This document shows positions 1 to 8,558 of a stretch of DNA of 64,000 nucleotides, in pieces (the stretch's first letter is position 1; every line of letters begins with the position of its first letter). The position numbers and the translations under genes were made by a program. The notes beneath the pieces were generated by a model. The model worked only from the letters and a program-made list of their open reading frames with translations. It was not told where the DNA came from and made no database searches. The DNA is from Pirellulales bacterium (GTDB taxonomy: Bacteria > Planctomycetota > Planctomycetia > Pirellulales > Lacipirellulaceae), in the NCBI GenBank assembly GCA_019636345.1, contig JAHBXQ010000002.1:372001-436000 (forward strand), written 5' to 3'.

Positions 1-633
1 GCCTTGGCTGGCGAATCCGGCGAAGATGCCGAACGTGTGGATGCTTTCGCTGACGCCGCCGGAGATGGCGAAGTCGCATTCGCCCAGCCGCAACATCTGG
101 GCGCCCTGAATCAGCCCCGCGTTTCCCGCGGCGCACGCGGCCCCGATCGTGTAGTGGGGGCCGGTGATCCCCATGTTCAGCGTGATCTCGCCCGCGGGGT
201 TGTTGGCCACTGTGCGGGGGTTGTGATGATGCGACCAGACCTTCGTGTCGTAGTCGAACGCCTTGATCTCGTTGATTTCGTTCTCGGTCTCGACATTGCC
301 GTGTTCGGTGACGCCGATATAGACGCCGACCCGCTCGGGATCGACGTTCGGCCAGTCGACGCCGCTGTCGGCGACCGCTTCCTGGGCGCAGTAGATGCTG
401 ATCGACCCGGCGCGGGTGCCGCGGCGAACGTCTTTGCGCTTCTGGTAGCGCAGCTCGTCGAACCGAACCTGCCCGGCCAGCGTGTCGCCGACGTAGCGGA
501 TGTTGTACCGGTCGACGCCGCTCTTGCCGGCCAACAGCGCAGCCCGATAGTCGGCCAAGTTGTCGCCGTTGGGTGCGGTCAGCCCGATGCCGGTGATTAC
601 GATGCGGTGGTCGTCGCGGTCGTTGCGGATCAT
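1..633 (-). CDS. Beta-ketoacyl-ACP synthase (FabF-like), 3' end cut by window edge
   Basis: The minus strand is open from an ATG at 633 to base 1, 211 codons with no stop, so the C-terminal half lies outside the window. The start reads MIRNDRDDHRIVITGIG, the usual N-terminal strand of a condensing enzyme, and near residue 165 there is an AACAAGNAGL motif that holds the nucleophilic cysteine of the thiolase fold. The family joins malonyl-ACP to an acyl chain in fatty acid or polyketide synthesis. The conserved histidines lie in the missing part, so fatty-acid and secondary-lipid roles cannot be told apart. It faces away from xylB across a 346-base gap. Confidence 0.85.
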   Translation of the reverse strand, partial: MIRNDRDDHRIVITGIGLTAPNGDNLADYRAALLAGKSGVDRYNIRYVGDTLAGQVRFDELRYQKRKDVRRGTRAGSISIYCAQEAVADSGVDWPNVDPERVGVYIGVTEHGNVETENEINEIKAFDYDTKVWSHHHNPRTVANNPAGEITLNMGITGPHYTIGAACAAGNAGLIQGAQMLRLGECDFAISGGVSESIHTFGIFAGFASQG

Positions 634-979
634 GGCGGGACGTCGCACTGGCCCTCCCGGGCGGGGAGGGAGCGGGGGAGGGGGGCGTCGGAGCCGGCGA
701 CCCCACGAGCGGTCGAGCCGAGCCTGCGGCAGGCATGGCCCCTGGTGGCTCGGGACCGCCGCCGGATCGCGAATCCGTGAAGCTACTCCCGCCCGCGGAG
801 TTTGACAACCCGGCGGCCGCGGGTGTTGCAATTGCGGGCAAAAAACCGTGAGATTGCGCTGCAGGTAACCGGCCAGCCAGCGGCTGGATATACTCGCATC
901 GCCGGTTTCGTCGCCGCGCCTGCCAACCCCGCGACCGCATCACTCATCCCCTCGCTCCTAACCCCTTATCCTCCGCCCC
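634..979. other. Intergenic region between divergent KS gene and xylB
   Basis: A purine-rich GGGAGGGAG stretch around 655-675 is on the plus strand; its complement upstream of the minus-strand KS gene is pyrimidine-rich. The middle part (about 820-900) is less G+C-rich and is the likely place for two divergent promoters, but I find no well-spaced -35/-10 pair and no hairpin with a T tract. Confidence 0.4.
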
Positions 980-2497
980 ATGTCTCACCTCATCGGAATC
1001 GACGTCGGCACCAGCGGCACGAAAGCCATTGCCATGACCCCCGCGGGGAAGATCCTGGCCGCGGCCAGTGCGGGTTACCCCTGCCAGCACCCCAGGCCGC
1101 TCTGGAGCGAGCAGGACCCCGAGGATTGGTGGCAGGGAACTGTGAAGGCGGTCCGAGCGGCGATGAAGGGGGCGGGGCTCAAGCCGGGCGACGTCGCCGC
1201 AATCGGGCTCTCGGGGCAAATGCACGGATCGGTTTTCCTCGACAAGGAGGGGCGAGTGATTCGCCCTGCGCTGTTGTGGAACGACCAGCGGACCGCGGCC
1301 GAGTGCGAAGAGATCGAGCGCCGCGCCGGGGGGCGCAAGGCGCTTATCAAGCTGGTCGCCAATCCGGCGCTCACGGGCTTTCAGGCGCCCAAGGTCCTCT
1401 GGCTGCGCAACCACGAGCCGAGGCACTTTGCCAAGCTCGCCAAGGTGCTGCTGCCCAAGGATGAGATCCGCCGACGGCTCACTGGCGACTACGCCACCGA
1501 GGTGAGCGACGCCAGCGGCACGCTGCTGTTGGACGTGGTGAAGCGGCAGTGGTCGAAGCCGCTCTTGGCGAAGCTGGAGTTGGAGGCGGATTTGCTCCCC
1601 CGCTGCGTCGAATCGGAGGAAGTGACCGGCACGCTCACTCCCGAGGCGGCCAAGCAACTGGGGCTGACCACGGCCTGCAAGGTCGTCGGCGGCGCCGGCG
1701 ATTGCGCGGCCGGGGCGGTCGGCACGGGGATTGTCGCTTCGGGGCTCATGGCCAGCTCGCTGGGCACCAGCGGCGTGATGTTCGTCCACAGCGACCAGCC
1801 GCAGTTCGACCCGCAGGGCCGGCTGCACACGTTCTGCCACGCGGTGCGCGGCAAGTGGCACATGATGGGAGTCATCCTCTCGGCGGGCGGGTCGCTCTCT
1901 TGGTTTCAGAACGCGCTCTGCACCGTCGCCGCGGCTGGCGGCAAGCGAAAGGCAGTCGCCACGTTCGACCAACTCGTGTCCGAGGCTGCCGCGACCCCGA
2001 CCGGCGCCGAAGGGCTGCAGTTCCTGCCCTATCTGGCCGGCGAACGCACGCCCCATCTCGACCCGCACGCCCGCGGGGCGCTGGTGGGACTCACGCTCGC
2101 CCACGGGCGCGGACACGTCGTCCGGGCGATCCTCGAAGGGGTGACGTACGCGCTGCGCGACAGCCTCGCCCTGTTCGAACAGCTTGGCGTCCCCGTGAGC
2201 GGAGTGCGCGCCACCGGCGGCGGCGCCAAGAGCCCCTTCTGGCGCCAAATGCAGGCTGACATCTTCGGCAAGAAGGTCTTCGCGATGGCAGCCGACGAAG
2301 GTCCCGCGTACGGGGTGGCGCTCTTAGCCGCCGTCGGCGCCGGCGAATATAAGAGCATCGAGGAAGCGTGCAAGGCGACGGTCAAAACAACCGAAGAAAC
2401 CAAACCTGACGCCAAGGCCCGCAAGGCGTACGACGAAGCGTTTCCAAAATTCCAGCGACTGTACGCCGCGCTCAAGGACGAGTTCCCGCGCTCGTAA
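980..2497 (+). CDS. xylB: Xylulokinase
   Basis: A 505-residue FGGY-family sugar kinase that phosphorylates D-xylulose to xylulose 5-phosphate, feeding the pentose phosphate pathway in the cytoplasm. It begins MSHLIGIDVGTSGTKA, the phosphate-binding loop of the family, and carries SGQMHG near residue 78, which is typical of xylulokinases, ALLWNDQRT near 100, and GGAGDCAAGAVGTG near 237 with the expected catalytic aspartate. The length fits the family. It stands alone; the partner isomerase xylA is about 52 kb away in this window, so the pathway is not a single operon here. Confidence 0.93.
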   Translation: MSHLIGIDVGTSGTKAIAMTPAGKILAAASAGYPCQHPRPLWSEQDPEDWWQGTVKAVRAAMKGAGLKPGDVAAIGLSGQMHGSVFLDKEGRVIRPALLWNDQRTAAECEEIERRAGGRKALIKLVANPALTGFQAPKVLWLRNHEPRHFAKLAKVLLPKDEIRRRLTGDYATEVSDASGTLLLDVVKRQWSKPLLAKLELEADLLPRCVESEEVTGTLTPEAAKQLGLTTACKVVGGAGDCAAGAVGTGIVASGLMASSLGTSGVMFVHSDQPQFDPQGRLHTFCHAVRGKWHMMGVILSAGGSLSWFQNALCTVAAAGGKRKAVATFDQLVSEAAATPTGAEGLQFLPYLAGERTPHLDPHARGALVGLTLAHGRGHVVRAILEGVTYALRDSLALFEQLGVPVSGVRATGGGAKSPFWRQMQADIFGKKVFAMAADEGPAYGVALLAAVGAGEYKSIEEACKATVKTTEETKPDAKARKAYDEAFPKFQRLYAALKDEFPRS

Positions 2498-2532
2498 AGC
2501 CAACCACGAAGTGGCGAAGGGCACGACGCTCC

Positions 2533-3561
2533 TCACCGCCATTCCACTCCCAGCATCTGGCAGTTGATCCCCGAGCCGATGCCTAGCAGGGCAACGCGCT
2601 GGCCTTCCTGCAAGAACCCCGTCTCTGCGGCCATCGCCAGCGCCGACGGCAATGCCGCAGCGCCGGTGTTTCCCAGCATCTCGAACGTGCTGTAGTCGAT
2701 CGTCGAGTCGAGTTCCAACTGCTCGAACAGCAGCTTGCGGTGGGCGATCCCCACTTGGTGGCAGATCGTGCGGTCGATGTCGCCTCGCTCCCAACCGACC
2801 TCGCTCAAGAACTCACCGAAGGTCGCTTGGCCGGCTGCGACTCCCTCGCGCAGCAGCAGTTCGCTGTCGGTGTGCATGAAGGTCTCCAGCCCCGAACTCT
2901 GGCACAAGTCGTTGTGCGTCGTGTGGGCGCGGACGGCGCCGCCGAGGAGGCGCGAGGCGCGAGGGGCGAAGGATGAGTCGCTCAAGACCGCTGCGGCGCT
3001 CGCCGAGCCGATCGTCAGCGACGCCACGAGCGGTTTCACGTCGCGGCGCTTGAGCGAATGGTCGGTGTTGAGGCGGTGAATCGTGTTCTCGACAAGCGAC
3101 CGTCCGTCCTCCGTGCCGACGACGAGTCCCGCGCGAATCTGCCCCAGCTCGATCATGTTCGCCACAAGGGTCATTCCGGTGAGGATCCCGAGGCAGGCGT
3201 TCGAGACGTCGAAGATCGCGCATTCCGGCGGCAGCCCCAGGGCATGGTGGACCCCGCAGGCGGTTGCCGGTTCGAGGTAATCTCGGCAGACTGAGCCGTG
3301 GACCAGAGCGCCGATTTCGGCAGGGTCGATTCCCGCTGCGGCGAGCGCCTTGCGACCGCTTTCGACGCTGATCGCCCCGATGAGCGTTCCGGGCGGGAAA
3401 AACCGCCGCTCGCGGATCCCTGTCATCAACTCAAGCCGCCCCGCAGGAAGCTTGAGCCGCTGGTACGCCGGTGCGAGCCTGGCCTCGATCGATTCGCTCG
3501 CGATGCGCTCCTCCGGAAGCGTGTAGCCAAGTCCGGCGAGATGGACGCGTTGATACCGCAT
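2533..3561 (-). CDS. 3-oxoacyl-ACP synthase III / OleA-like thiolase
   Basis: A 342-residue condensing enzyme of the FabH/OleA type. The cysteine sits in DVSNACLGIL (about residue 125), the histidine in ICHQVGIAHRKLL and the asparagine in MLGNTGAAALP. The SVCRDYLEPATA segment and the ending LLGIGSGINCQMLGVEW are closer to OleA, which joins two fatty acyl-CoAs head to head for long-chain olefins, than to E. coli FabH as I remember those families. No oleB, oleC or oleD neighbour is visible, so the substrate is open. It converges on xylB with a 35-base gap. Confidence 0.82.
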   Translation of the reverse strand: MRYQRVHLAGLGYTLPEERIASESIEARLAPAYQRLKLPAGRLELMTGIRERRFFPPGTLIGAISVESGRKALAAAGIDPAEIGALVHGSVCRDYLEPATACGVHHALGLPPECAIFDVSNACLGILTGMTLVANMIELGQIRAGLVVGTEDGRSLVENTIHRLNTDHSLKRRDVKPLVASLTIGSASAAAVLSDSSFAPRASRLLGGAVRAHTTHNDLCQSSGLETFMHTDSELLLREGVAAGQATFGEFLSEVGWERGDIDRTICHQVGIAHRKLLFEQLELDSTIDYSTFEMLGNTGAAALPSALAMAAETGFLQEGQRVALLGIGSGINCQMLGVEWR

Positions 3562-3885
3562 CGGCGTGACAGTCGGAGCTGGGGAAACGGGCCGAATCCG
3601 CCAGAATAGGTCCCCCTGCCTCGCCAGTAAACGCCCGCGGCGAGGCGAGCCGAATCACGACGGCGCGACGATCTCCCCGGTTGGATCAGTGAACAGGCGC
3701 CCACTTCGACCGCAAGGTCAGACCCTTGCCAGTCCGCGATCTTTCTTGGTCGTGTTCATTGTGCTGTCGTGGTGGAGTGAGCCATTCCCGCCGTCAGCTC
3801 GACCTGGTATGTAAAGTATACTTGACTTTATGTAAAGAATGCTTTACAATGCGGACGTCAAGCAACGATTCGGGCTGCAGGTGTC
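3562..3885. other. Intergenic region upstream of the XRE operon
   Basis: This 324-base gap separates the divergent thiolase and XRE genes. The only clear content is the promoter/operator block at 3810-3850, which is strikingly A+T-rich against its surroundings. Confidence 0.5.
3810..3850 (+). promoter_or_regulatory. Promoter with two tandem palindromic operator half-repeats (XRE operon)
   Basis: TTGACT at 3822-3827 and TACAAT at 3845-3850 are spaced by 17 bases, a near-consensus housekeeping promoter. TGTAAAG (3831-3837), AATG, CTTTACA (3842-3848) is a perfect 7-base inverted repeat ending inside the -10 box. A second, imperfect copy, TGTAAAG-TATA-CTTGACT (3810-3827), lies exactly 21 bases upstream and covers the -35 box. 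Two sites two helical turns apart over the promoter suggest cooperative autorepression by the XRE protein encoded 36 bases downstream. The repressor assignment is inference. Confidence 0.8.
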
Positions 3886-4101
3886 ATGAAAGTCCACTTA
3901 AAACGACTTCGGCTCGAGCGCGACGGCATGACCCAGCAGGATCTTGCCGTCCGCATCGGCGTGACGCGGCAGACGATCATCGCCATCGAGCGGGGCAATT
4001 ATCAGCCGTCGGTCGAGCTGGCCCTCCGCCTGGCCCGGGTCTTTGGCATGCCAGTCGAAGCGATTTTCGAACTGGCTGAAGAAAGCGAGCAGTCGCCATG
4101 A
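3886..4101 (+). CDS. XRE-family helix-turn-helix regulator (Cro/C1-like, 71 aa)
   Basis: A minimal DNA-binding protein made of one HTH_3 domain. The helix-turn-helix reads MTQQDLAVRIGVTRQTIIA, then IERGNYQPSVELALRLARVF and a short acidic tail, the pattern of small YgzD-like repressors that travel with membrane proteins. The start is the first ATG after the promoter, with a weak GCAGG site. Its stop overlaps the next gene (ATGA), so the two are translationally coupled. It probably binds the tandem palindromes in its own promoter. Confidence 0.9.
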   Translation: MKVHLKRLRLERDGMTQQDLAVRIGVTRQTIIAIERGNYQPSVELALRLARVFGMPVEAIFELAEESEQSP

Positions 4102-4838
4102 ACGCGGGAATTGTCAGCAAACGGAAGGTTGGGGGGCAAATGGGGATCACCCCTTTCACTTGGCTTGCCGTCGGCTTGGTCGCGTCGGGGCTTGCTCTGG
4201 GAGTGACGGTCCACCGCGGGTGGATGATCCTCGCCGCTCTGGGGGCGTTCGGTCCCGGCGTGTTGCGGGAGTTGGGGGTGCTCCGCGATTTCGATGAGCT
4301 GCAACAGGCCGCTGCGGCCAAGGCGGGACTGCGGGCCTATCTGGCGACCGGCGTCGCACTGTTCGTCGCGGTCATCGGCCAAACTTGGAATCGGCTCGAC
4401 CTGGGGACCGATCTGGTCCCCGCGTCGCTCGTGCTGACCGTGGCCCTGGTGGTCTACTACGCAAGCTACTGCCTCAGCTTCTGGGACCCGAAGGTCGCGG
4501 TGTCGCGGGTGCTGTGGGCCTTTGGCCTGCTGTGGCTGGCCTTTGTGTTGATGAGCCACGGCAACGAACCGGTTGCGGCGCTCGCGGAGGGGTTGATCGT
4601 CCCCGGGCCGTTCATCTTGGGAGCGCTGCTCTGCAAACGCTGGCCGCGGGCCGTCGGGGCGGGGTTGCTCGTCGCGTGCGCGGCGATCATCTGCTTTTTC
4701 GGCATGTATCAACTCGGTGACGCGGAGTCGCGGAACCACGCGGGGCGAATGTACACGATCACGCTGATCCCGTTGCCATTGGCGATCGCCGGCGTGGCGC
4801 TTGTCACCGCGGAACCCGACGACGAGGAATCGAAATGA
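4098..4838 (+). CDS. Polytopic membrane protein in XRE-CPBP operon
   Basis: A 246-residue protein with about seven hydrophobic segments, for example near residues 19-50, 75-95, 110-130, 140-160 and 170-200, and a charged end (EPDDEESK). I do not recognise a named family. The start overlaps the XRE stop by 4 bases; MGITPF, 14 codons in, is an alternative start closer to the first membrane helix. Its stop overlaps the CPBP start. Small XRE repressors are often paired with membrane proteins of unknown function, so a regulated membrane or stress module is plausible, but its function is unknown. Confidence 0.8.
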   Translation: MNAGIVSKRKVGGQMGITPFTWLAVGLVASGLALGVTVHRGWMILAALGAFGPGVLRELGVLRDFDELQQAAAAKAGLRAYLATGVALFVAVIGQTWNRLDLGTDLVPASLVLTVALVVYYASYCLSFWDPKVAVSRVLWAFGLLWLAFVLMSHGNEPVAALAEGLIVPGPFILGALLCKRWPRAVGAGLLVACAAIICFFGMYQLGDAESRNHAGRMYTITLIPLPLAIAGVALVTAEPDDEESK

Positions 4839-5590
4839 GCTTGCAACCCGAGCGGTCCACGGACGAATCGCCGGTCGCCCGCCGGCGCGATCTGGCCGCG
4901 GTGCTCTTTGCGCTGGTCCTGCCGACAATCGTCACCTGGCTCTACTTCTATCATGCTGAGCGGTGGCCCAGCGCGGTGCAGGGGGCGGTGTTCGGAACGG
5001 TCAAGGTCCTCCAATTCGCATTCCCCGCGGCGTGGGTCGTGTTCGTTCTGCGTCGGCGGTTGCGGCCCGGTTGGTCGGGAACGAGCGGCGTCGGGTTGGG
5101 GCTGGCGTTCGGGGGGGCGGTCGCCGCGGCGATGGTCGGGCTCTATCTCGGCTGGCTCCGCCAGGCGCCGGAGTTTTCCGAAGCTGCCGAAGCGATGCGG
5201 GCGAAGGTCGCGGGCTTGGGACTCGACAGCGCGGCCAAATACGTCGCAATCGGCGTCTTCTACAGCGTCTGTCACTCGCTCCTCGAAGAGTACTACTGGC
5301 GGTGGTTCGTGTTCGGCCAGCTTGAGCGGTTCGTCCCCGTGAATGCCGCAATTGCGATCTCCTCCTTGGGGTTTATGTCCCATCATGTTCTGGTGGTGGG
5401 AAAGTACTTCGGCTTCACGAACTGGCTGACTTGGTTTCTGTCGTTGTCCGTCGCTGTCGGAGGAGCAGCGTGGGCGTGGCTTTACCGGCGATCCGGTTCC
5501 CTGTGGGGCCCCTGGGCGAGCCACTTGGCGGTCGATGCCGCGATTTTCAGTCTCGGGTATGCGATCGTCTGCGACCTGTGGCAGGGCTGA
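4835..5590 (+). CDS. CPBP family intramembrane metalloprotease
   Basis: A 251-residue membrane protein with the three CPBP (CAAX protease and bacteriocin-processing, formerly Abi) motifs: EEYYWRWFVFG (the EExxxR motif, about residue 151), the FMSHH motif near 177 and SHLAVDAAIF near 232. The glutamates and histidines would bind the active-site metal inside the membrane. Relatives mature or degrade membrane peptides and some give bacteriocin self-immunity. It is the third gene of the XRE operon (ATGA overlap). The substrate is unknown; no prenylated-protein or bacteriocin gene is adjacent. Confidence 0.88.
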   Translation: MSLQPERSTDESPVARRRDLAAVLFALVLPTIVTWLYFYHAERWPSAVQGAVFGTVKVLQFAFPAAWVVFVLRRRLRPGWSGTSGVGLGLAFGGAVAAAMVGLYLGWLRQAPEFSEAAEAMRAKVAGLGLDSAAKYVAIGVFYSVCHSLLEEYYWRWFVFGQLERFVPVNAAIAISSLGFMSHHVLVVGKYFGFTNWLTWFLSLSVAVGGAAWAWLYRRSGSLWGPWASHLAVDAAIFSLGYAIVCDLWQG

Positions 5591-6387
5591 GCCGGATTGC
5601 AGCAGACGTCGCATGGCGGAGAAACCGCAGCAAAACGCGGGCGTCCGGTCATCCCCTCGCGCTTCGTCGGCTCGATTCAGATCGCGAACGAGGGAACGAT
5701 CCGTCGAACCGGTTCCATCGCAGCGGTTGTGAACCAAGTCCGTGGATCGAGGTTGAGCTCTCCGCGCACCTCAGCGGGCAAACCGCCTACGATTCTTGTG
5801 ACGCGAGGGGTCGGAATCCGCCTCACGCGCAGCGTATTCGCCCGTTCGCGCAGCCAGCACTGCTAGCGGCGACCACACGATGTTGAGGCGTGCGGTCTGC
5901 CGTGTCGCAAGATAGGCGATTCGTTTGTGCTGCGTGACGAAGTTGATACCCTGCGGCCGACTTGCATCCTTTCCGACCGCGTGACACGGTCGAACAGCAG
6001 AAGGAGATCGAGGCCAATAGGATAGGGAAATCGATCGGCGTGGCGCCGGTCGAGACGAAAGACGGCCTGCCGGGCCGGGCGTTCGTCTCGCAAAGCCTTG
6101 CGTCGTGACGCCGCCTCCGGCAGTACGGATGGCAGCAGGGCCCATGGAAGGGACCCGACGTTCGCTCGGCAAGGCCGAGGGAGGACGTTGGCCTGCGACT
6201 CCGCTTGCTTCTCGGTTCTCGCTCGACGGGCGTTTCTCGTCGGAGTTTGGGCAGCCGCTGGCGGTTCGATTTCTCGCCGAGCGCCGACATTCCGCCCCGT
6301 CCAGCCGGCAAGGGTTTGCCGGGGGGCTCCTCGACTGCTGCCACTTCCCCCGTGCGCCACGACGGCGCTGGAAAGGACGAGCAAACG
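5591..6387. other. 797-base gap with no supported gene
   Basis: Open frames here look like noise: Arg/Pro-rich, without a ribosome site or recognisable motif. No tRNA-like T-loop, tandem repeat or strong hairpin was seen. It probably carries the promoter and leader of the C26 gene at 6388. Confidence 0.4.
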
Positions 6388-7131
6388 ATGACCAAACCGC
6401 TGATTGCGATCAATCTGGATTACCGCACTGGGAAACAAGACGGACAGGCTTTCTCCTTCGTGGCTGCCGACTACTACGACGCCATTCACGAAGCGGGGGG
6501 CCTGCCGCTGCTGTTGCCTCCCTACAACGACGAGGCTGACCTCGAAGCGGTGCTAGAGCGAGTCGACGGCGTGCTGATGATCGGCGGCGCCGACCTCGAC
6601 CCGCGTCGCGACGGCTGGATGCTGCACCCGACCGTCCGGCTGCAGGACCCGCGGCGGGAATCGTTCGATCGGATGCTGATGCGAGTCGTCAGCGAGCGGC
6701 GGATTCCCGTCTTGGGGATCGGCGCCGGGATGCAACTGCTCAATATCGCCAACGGCGGCAATCTCATGCTCCACATTCCCGAGGACATGCCGACCGCGCT
6801 CCCCCACTTCGATCCGCTGGATCCCGATCATCGCCACACGCTGGTGCTCACGCCAGGGTCGATCATGGACCGCGTCTACGGCGACGGCGAGCTGCGGGTC
6901 AACAGCATGCACCACATGGCGATCGACGACTTGGCGCCCGGCTTTGCCGTGACCGCCCGCTGTCCGGACGGGGTCGTCGAGGCGATCGAGAGCGAGATGC
7001 CCGATTGGTTCGCCCTGGGGACGCAGTTCCACCCCGAATCTCGCACCGCGTCGGCGCTCGATCTGCGAATCTTCGAGGAGTTCGTCGTGGGCGTGACCGA
7101 GTTGCGGACCGCGGTTCGGCTGGTCGCTTAA
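6388..7131 (+). CDS. Class C26 glutamine amidotransferase-like protein lacking the catalytic cysteine
   Basis: A 247-residue protein with the fold signatures of gamma-glutamyl-GABA hydrolase (PuuD-like): IAINLDYR at the N-terminus, FVAADYYDAIHEAGGLPLLL, MIGGADLDP near residue 68 and QFHPES near 216, which keeps the His and Glu of the triad. The nucleophile elbow, normally GICRG(M/I)Q, reads GIGAGMQ, so the cysteine is Gly112. Hydrolase activity by the known mechanism is therefore unlikely; it may be a binding or regulatory pseudo-enzyme. The ATG at 6388 matches the family N-terminus; longer upstream frames are not supported. Confidence 0.85.
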   Translation: MTKPLIAINLDYRTGKQDGQAFSFVAADYYDAIHEAGGLPLLLPPYNDEADLEAVLERVDGVLMIGGADLDPRRDGWMLHPTVRLQDPRRESFDRMLMRVVSERRIPVLGIGAGMQLLNIANGGNLMLHIPEDMPTALPHFDPLDPDHRHTLVLTPGSIMDRVYGDGELRVNSMHHMAIDDLAPGFAVTARCPDGVVEAIESEMPDWFALGTQFHPESRTASALDLRIFEEFVVGVTELRTAVRLVA

Positions 7132-7308
7132 CGCTTGAGTTGATTTACCAGGAGATGGCACGGGCGAGCGTGCGGCGACCTCCCGCAAGGCCGCCGCCGC
7201 TCGCGCTCGACCAGGACGCGAGAGCAAGTGCACCACGCCCGCGGAGCCGGCCAGGACGCCGCCCGCGGGCTTTCATTTGGTGTCGGATGACTTGCCGTAC
7301 GCCGCCAA

Positions 7309-7887
7309 TCACAAATCGCCGACCACCCTCAAAAACTCCCTCATCCAAGCCGGATTCGCCGGCCAAGCGGGGGCGGTGACGAGATTGCCGTCGACATGGA
7401 CGCTGTCGAGGCTCGGGCTGGGGGGCGCCCATGTGGCGCCTGCTTGTTCCAATTGGGGGCGGACGCTTGGGTAGGCTTGGCACTCGCGGCCGCTCACCAC
7501 CCCCGCGGCTGCCAAGATCATCGGTCCGTGACAGGTCGCGGCCACCGGTTTCCCTGCAGCGAAGAAGTCTCGCACCAAGGCGAGCACTCGCTCGTCGAGT
7601 TGCAGGTACTCCGGCGAGCGTCCCCCGGGGATGACCAACGCGTCGTAATTCGCGGCCCGTGCCGCTGCAAAGTCGGCGTTCAGCGGGAAGTTGTGCCCCC
7701 GCTTTTCGGAGTAGGTCTGCTGTCCCTCGAAGTCGTGGATTGCCGTCACGACGACCTCGCCGGCCCGCTTGTCGGGGCAGACGACGTCGACCGCATGGCC
7801 GACCATCTGCAAGATCTGCAGCGGGACCATGCATTCGTAATCTTCGACGAAGTCGCCGACGAGCATCAGGACGCGTTTGGCAGGCAT
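7309..7887 (-). CDS. DJ-1/PfpI family protein
   Basis: A 192-residue protein of the DJ-1/PfpI/ThiJ fold. The nucleophile elbow AATCHGPM places Cys119 and His120, and GDFVEDYE near residues 11-18 supplies the acidic partner. [12 protein letters not shown] is typical of the PfpI branch. Relatives act on reactive carbonyl damage or as proteases or chaperones, and the branch cannot be assigned from sequence alone. It lies 74 bases downstream of the YbgC-like gene on the same strand and may share its transcript. Confidence 0.88.
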   Translation of the reverse strand: MPAKRVLMLVGDFVEDYECMVPLQILQMVGHAVDVVCPDKRAGEVVVTAIHDFEGQQTYSEKRGHNFPLNADFAAARAANYDALVIPGGRSPEYLQLDERVLALVRDFFAAGKPVAATCHGPMILAAAGVVSGRECQAYPSVRPQLEQAGATWAPPSPSLDSVHVDGNLVTAPAWPANPAWMREFLRVVGDL

Positions 7888-7961
7888 GGCGGGAAGGGGG
7901 GAGGGAGTTAGGAAGGGAAAGCTGTCGAGTCATGACGGCTGACCGCTGTCGACGACTCGCT

Positions 7962-8342
7962 TCAGTCAGCCACGAGAAACTCAGGCATGCGGCGGATGGT
8001 TCCGGTCGAGTCAATGCAAGCGATCACGCTTTGGCCTTCGGCAATCTTTGTCGAGTCGACGTAGACGTCGTAGCGGTGCTCAATTCGAGCCATCGTGGCC
8101 TTGGTCACTTCGGTGACGATCCGCACCCGGTCGCCGAATCGAGCGGGGCGGAGGAACTTGCAACCGACGCTGTGGACGACCAGGAACACGCCGTCCCGTT
8201 CCAGGTCGGCGTAGTCGTGCCCCATCGCTTTGAGCATCTCGACCCGCGCCAACTCGAAGTACTTGAAGTAATTGGCGTGATGGACCACCCCCTGGCCGTC
8301 GGTCTCGTAGTAGCGAACGTCGATTGCCAGTTCGTGTTGCAT
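7962..8342 (-). CDS. Acyl-CoA thioesterase, YbgC/4HBT hotdog family
   Basis: A 126-residue single hotdog domain. YYETDGQGVVHHANYFKYFE near residues 11-30 is the signature of the 4-hydroxybenzoyl-CoA/YbgC group, with the catalytic aspartate in ETDG. The length is typical. Such enzymes release acyl groups from CoA or ACP in the cytoplasm, and YbgC itself is linked to the Tol-Pal cluster, but no tol genes are visible. The start is an ATG that directly precedes the conserved first strand. Confidence 0.9.
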   Translation of the reverse strand: MQHELAIDVRYYETDGQGVVHHANYFKYFELARVEMLKAMGHDYADLERDGVFLVVHSVGCKFLRPARFGDRVRIVTEVTKATMARIEHRYDVYVDSTKIAEGQSVIACIDSTGTIRRMPEFLVAD

Positions 8343-8441
8343 GTCGGGGCGGACGGGGCGGGGTGCGCGGGACGGCGACTCGAGGGGGACCCCTATCCTA
8401 AGCGGTCGCAGGGGGCCGGCCTAGCCGCCTCGGGGGGAGCG

Positions 8442-8470
8442 TTGCACCAGGGCGCCAGCAGTCGTATAGT
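8442..8470 (+). promoter_or_regulatory. Predicted promoter of the double-ACT gene
   Basis: TTGCAC at 8442-8447 and TATAGT at 8465-8470, with a 17-base spacer, lie 88 bases before the ATG of the ACT-domain gene, in a gap between divergent genes. Confidence 0.55.
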
Positions 8471-8558
8471 GTTGACTGGCAACGCCTTGGGCGTCCTTGA
8501 TTCACTCCTTTCCCGACGGCCGGCGGGGTTCGCCGGGTTCCCTTCAGGAGTTCTCTTG

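Noticed and set aside
4-780. Long plus-strand open frame at the left edge
   Set aside because: It mirrors the minus-strand KS gene, whose motifs (AACAAGNAGL) are certain.
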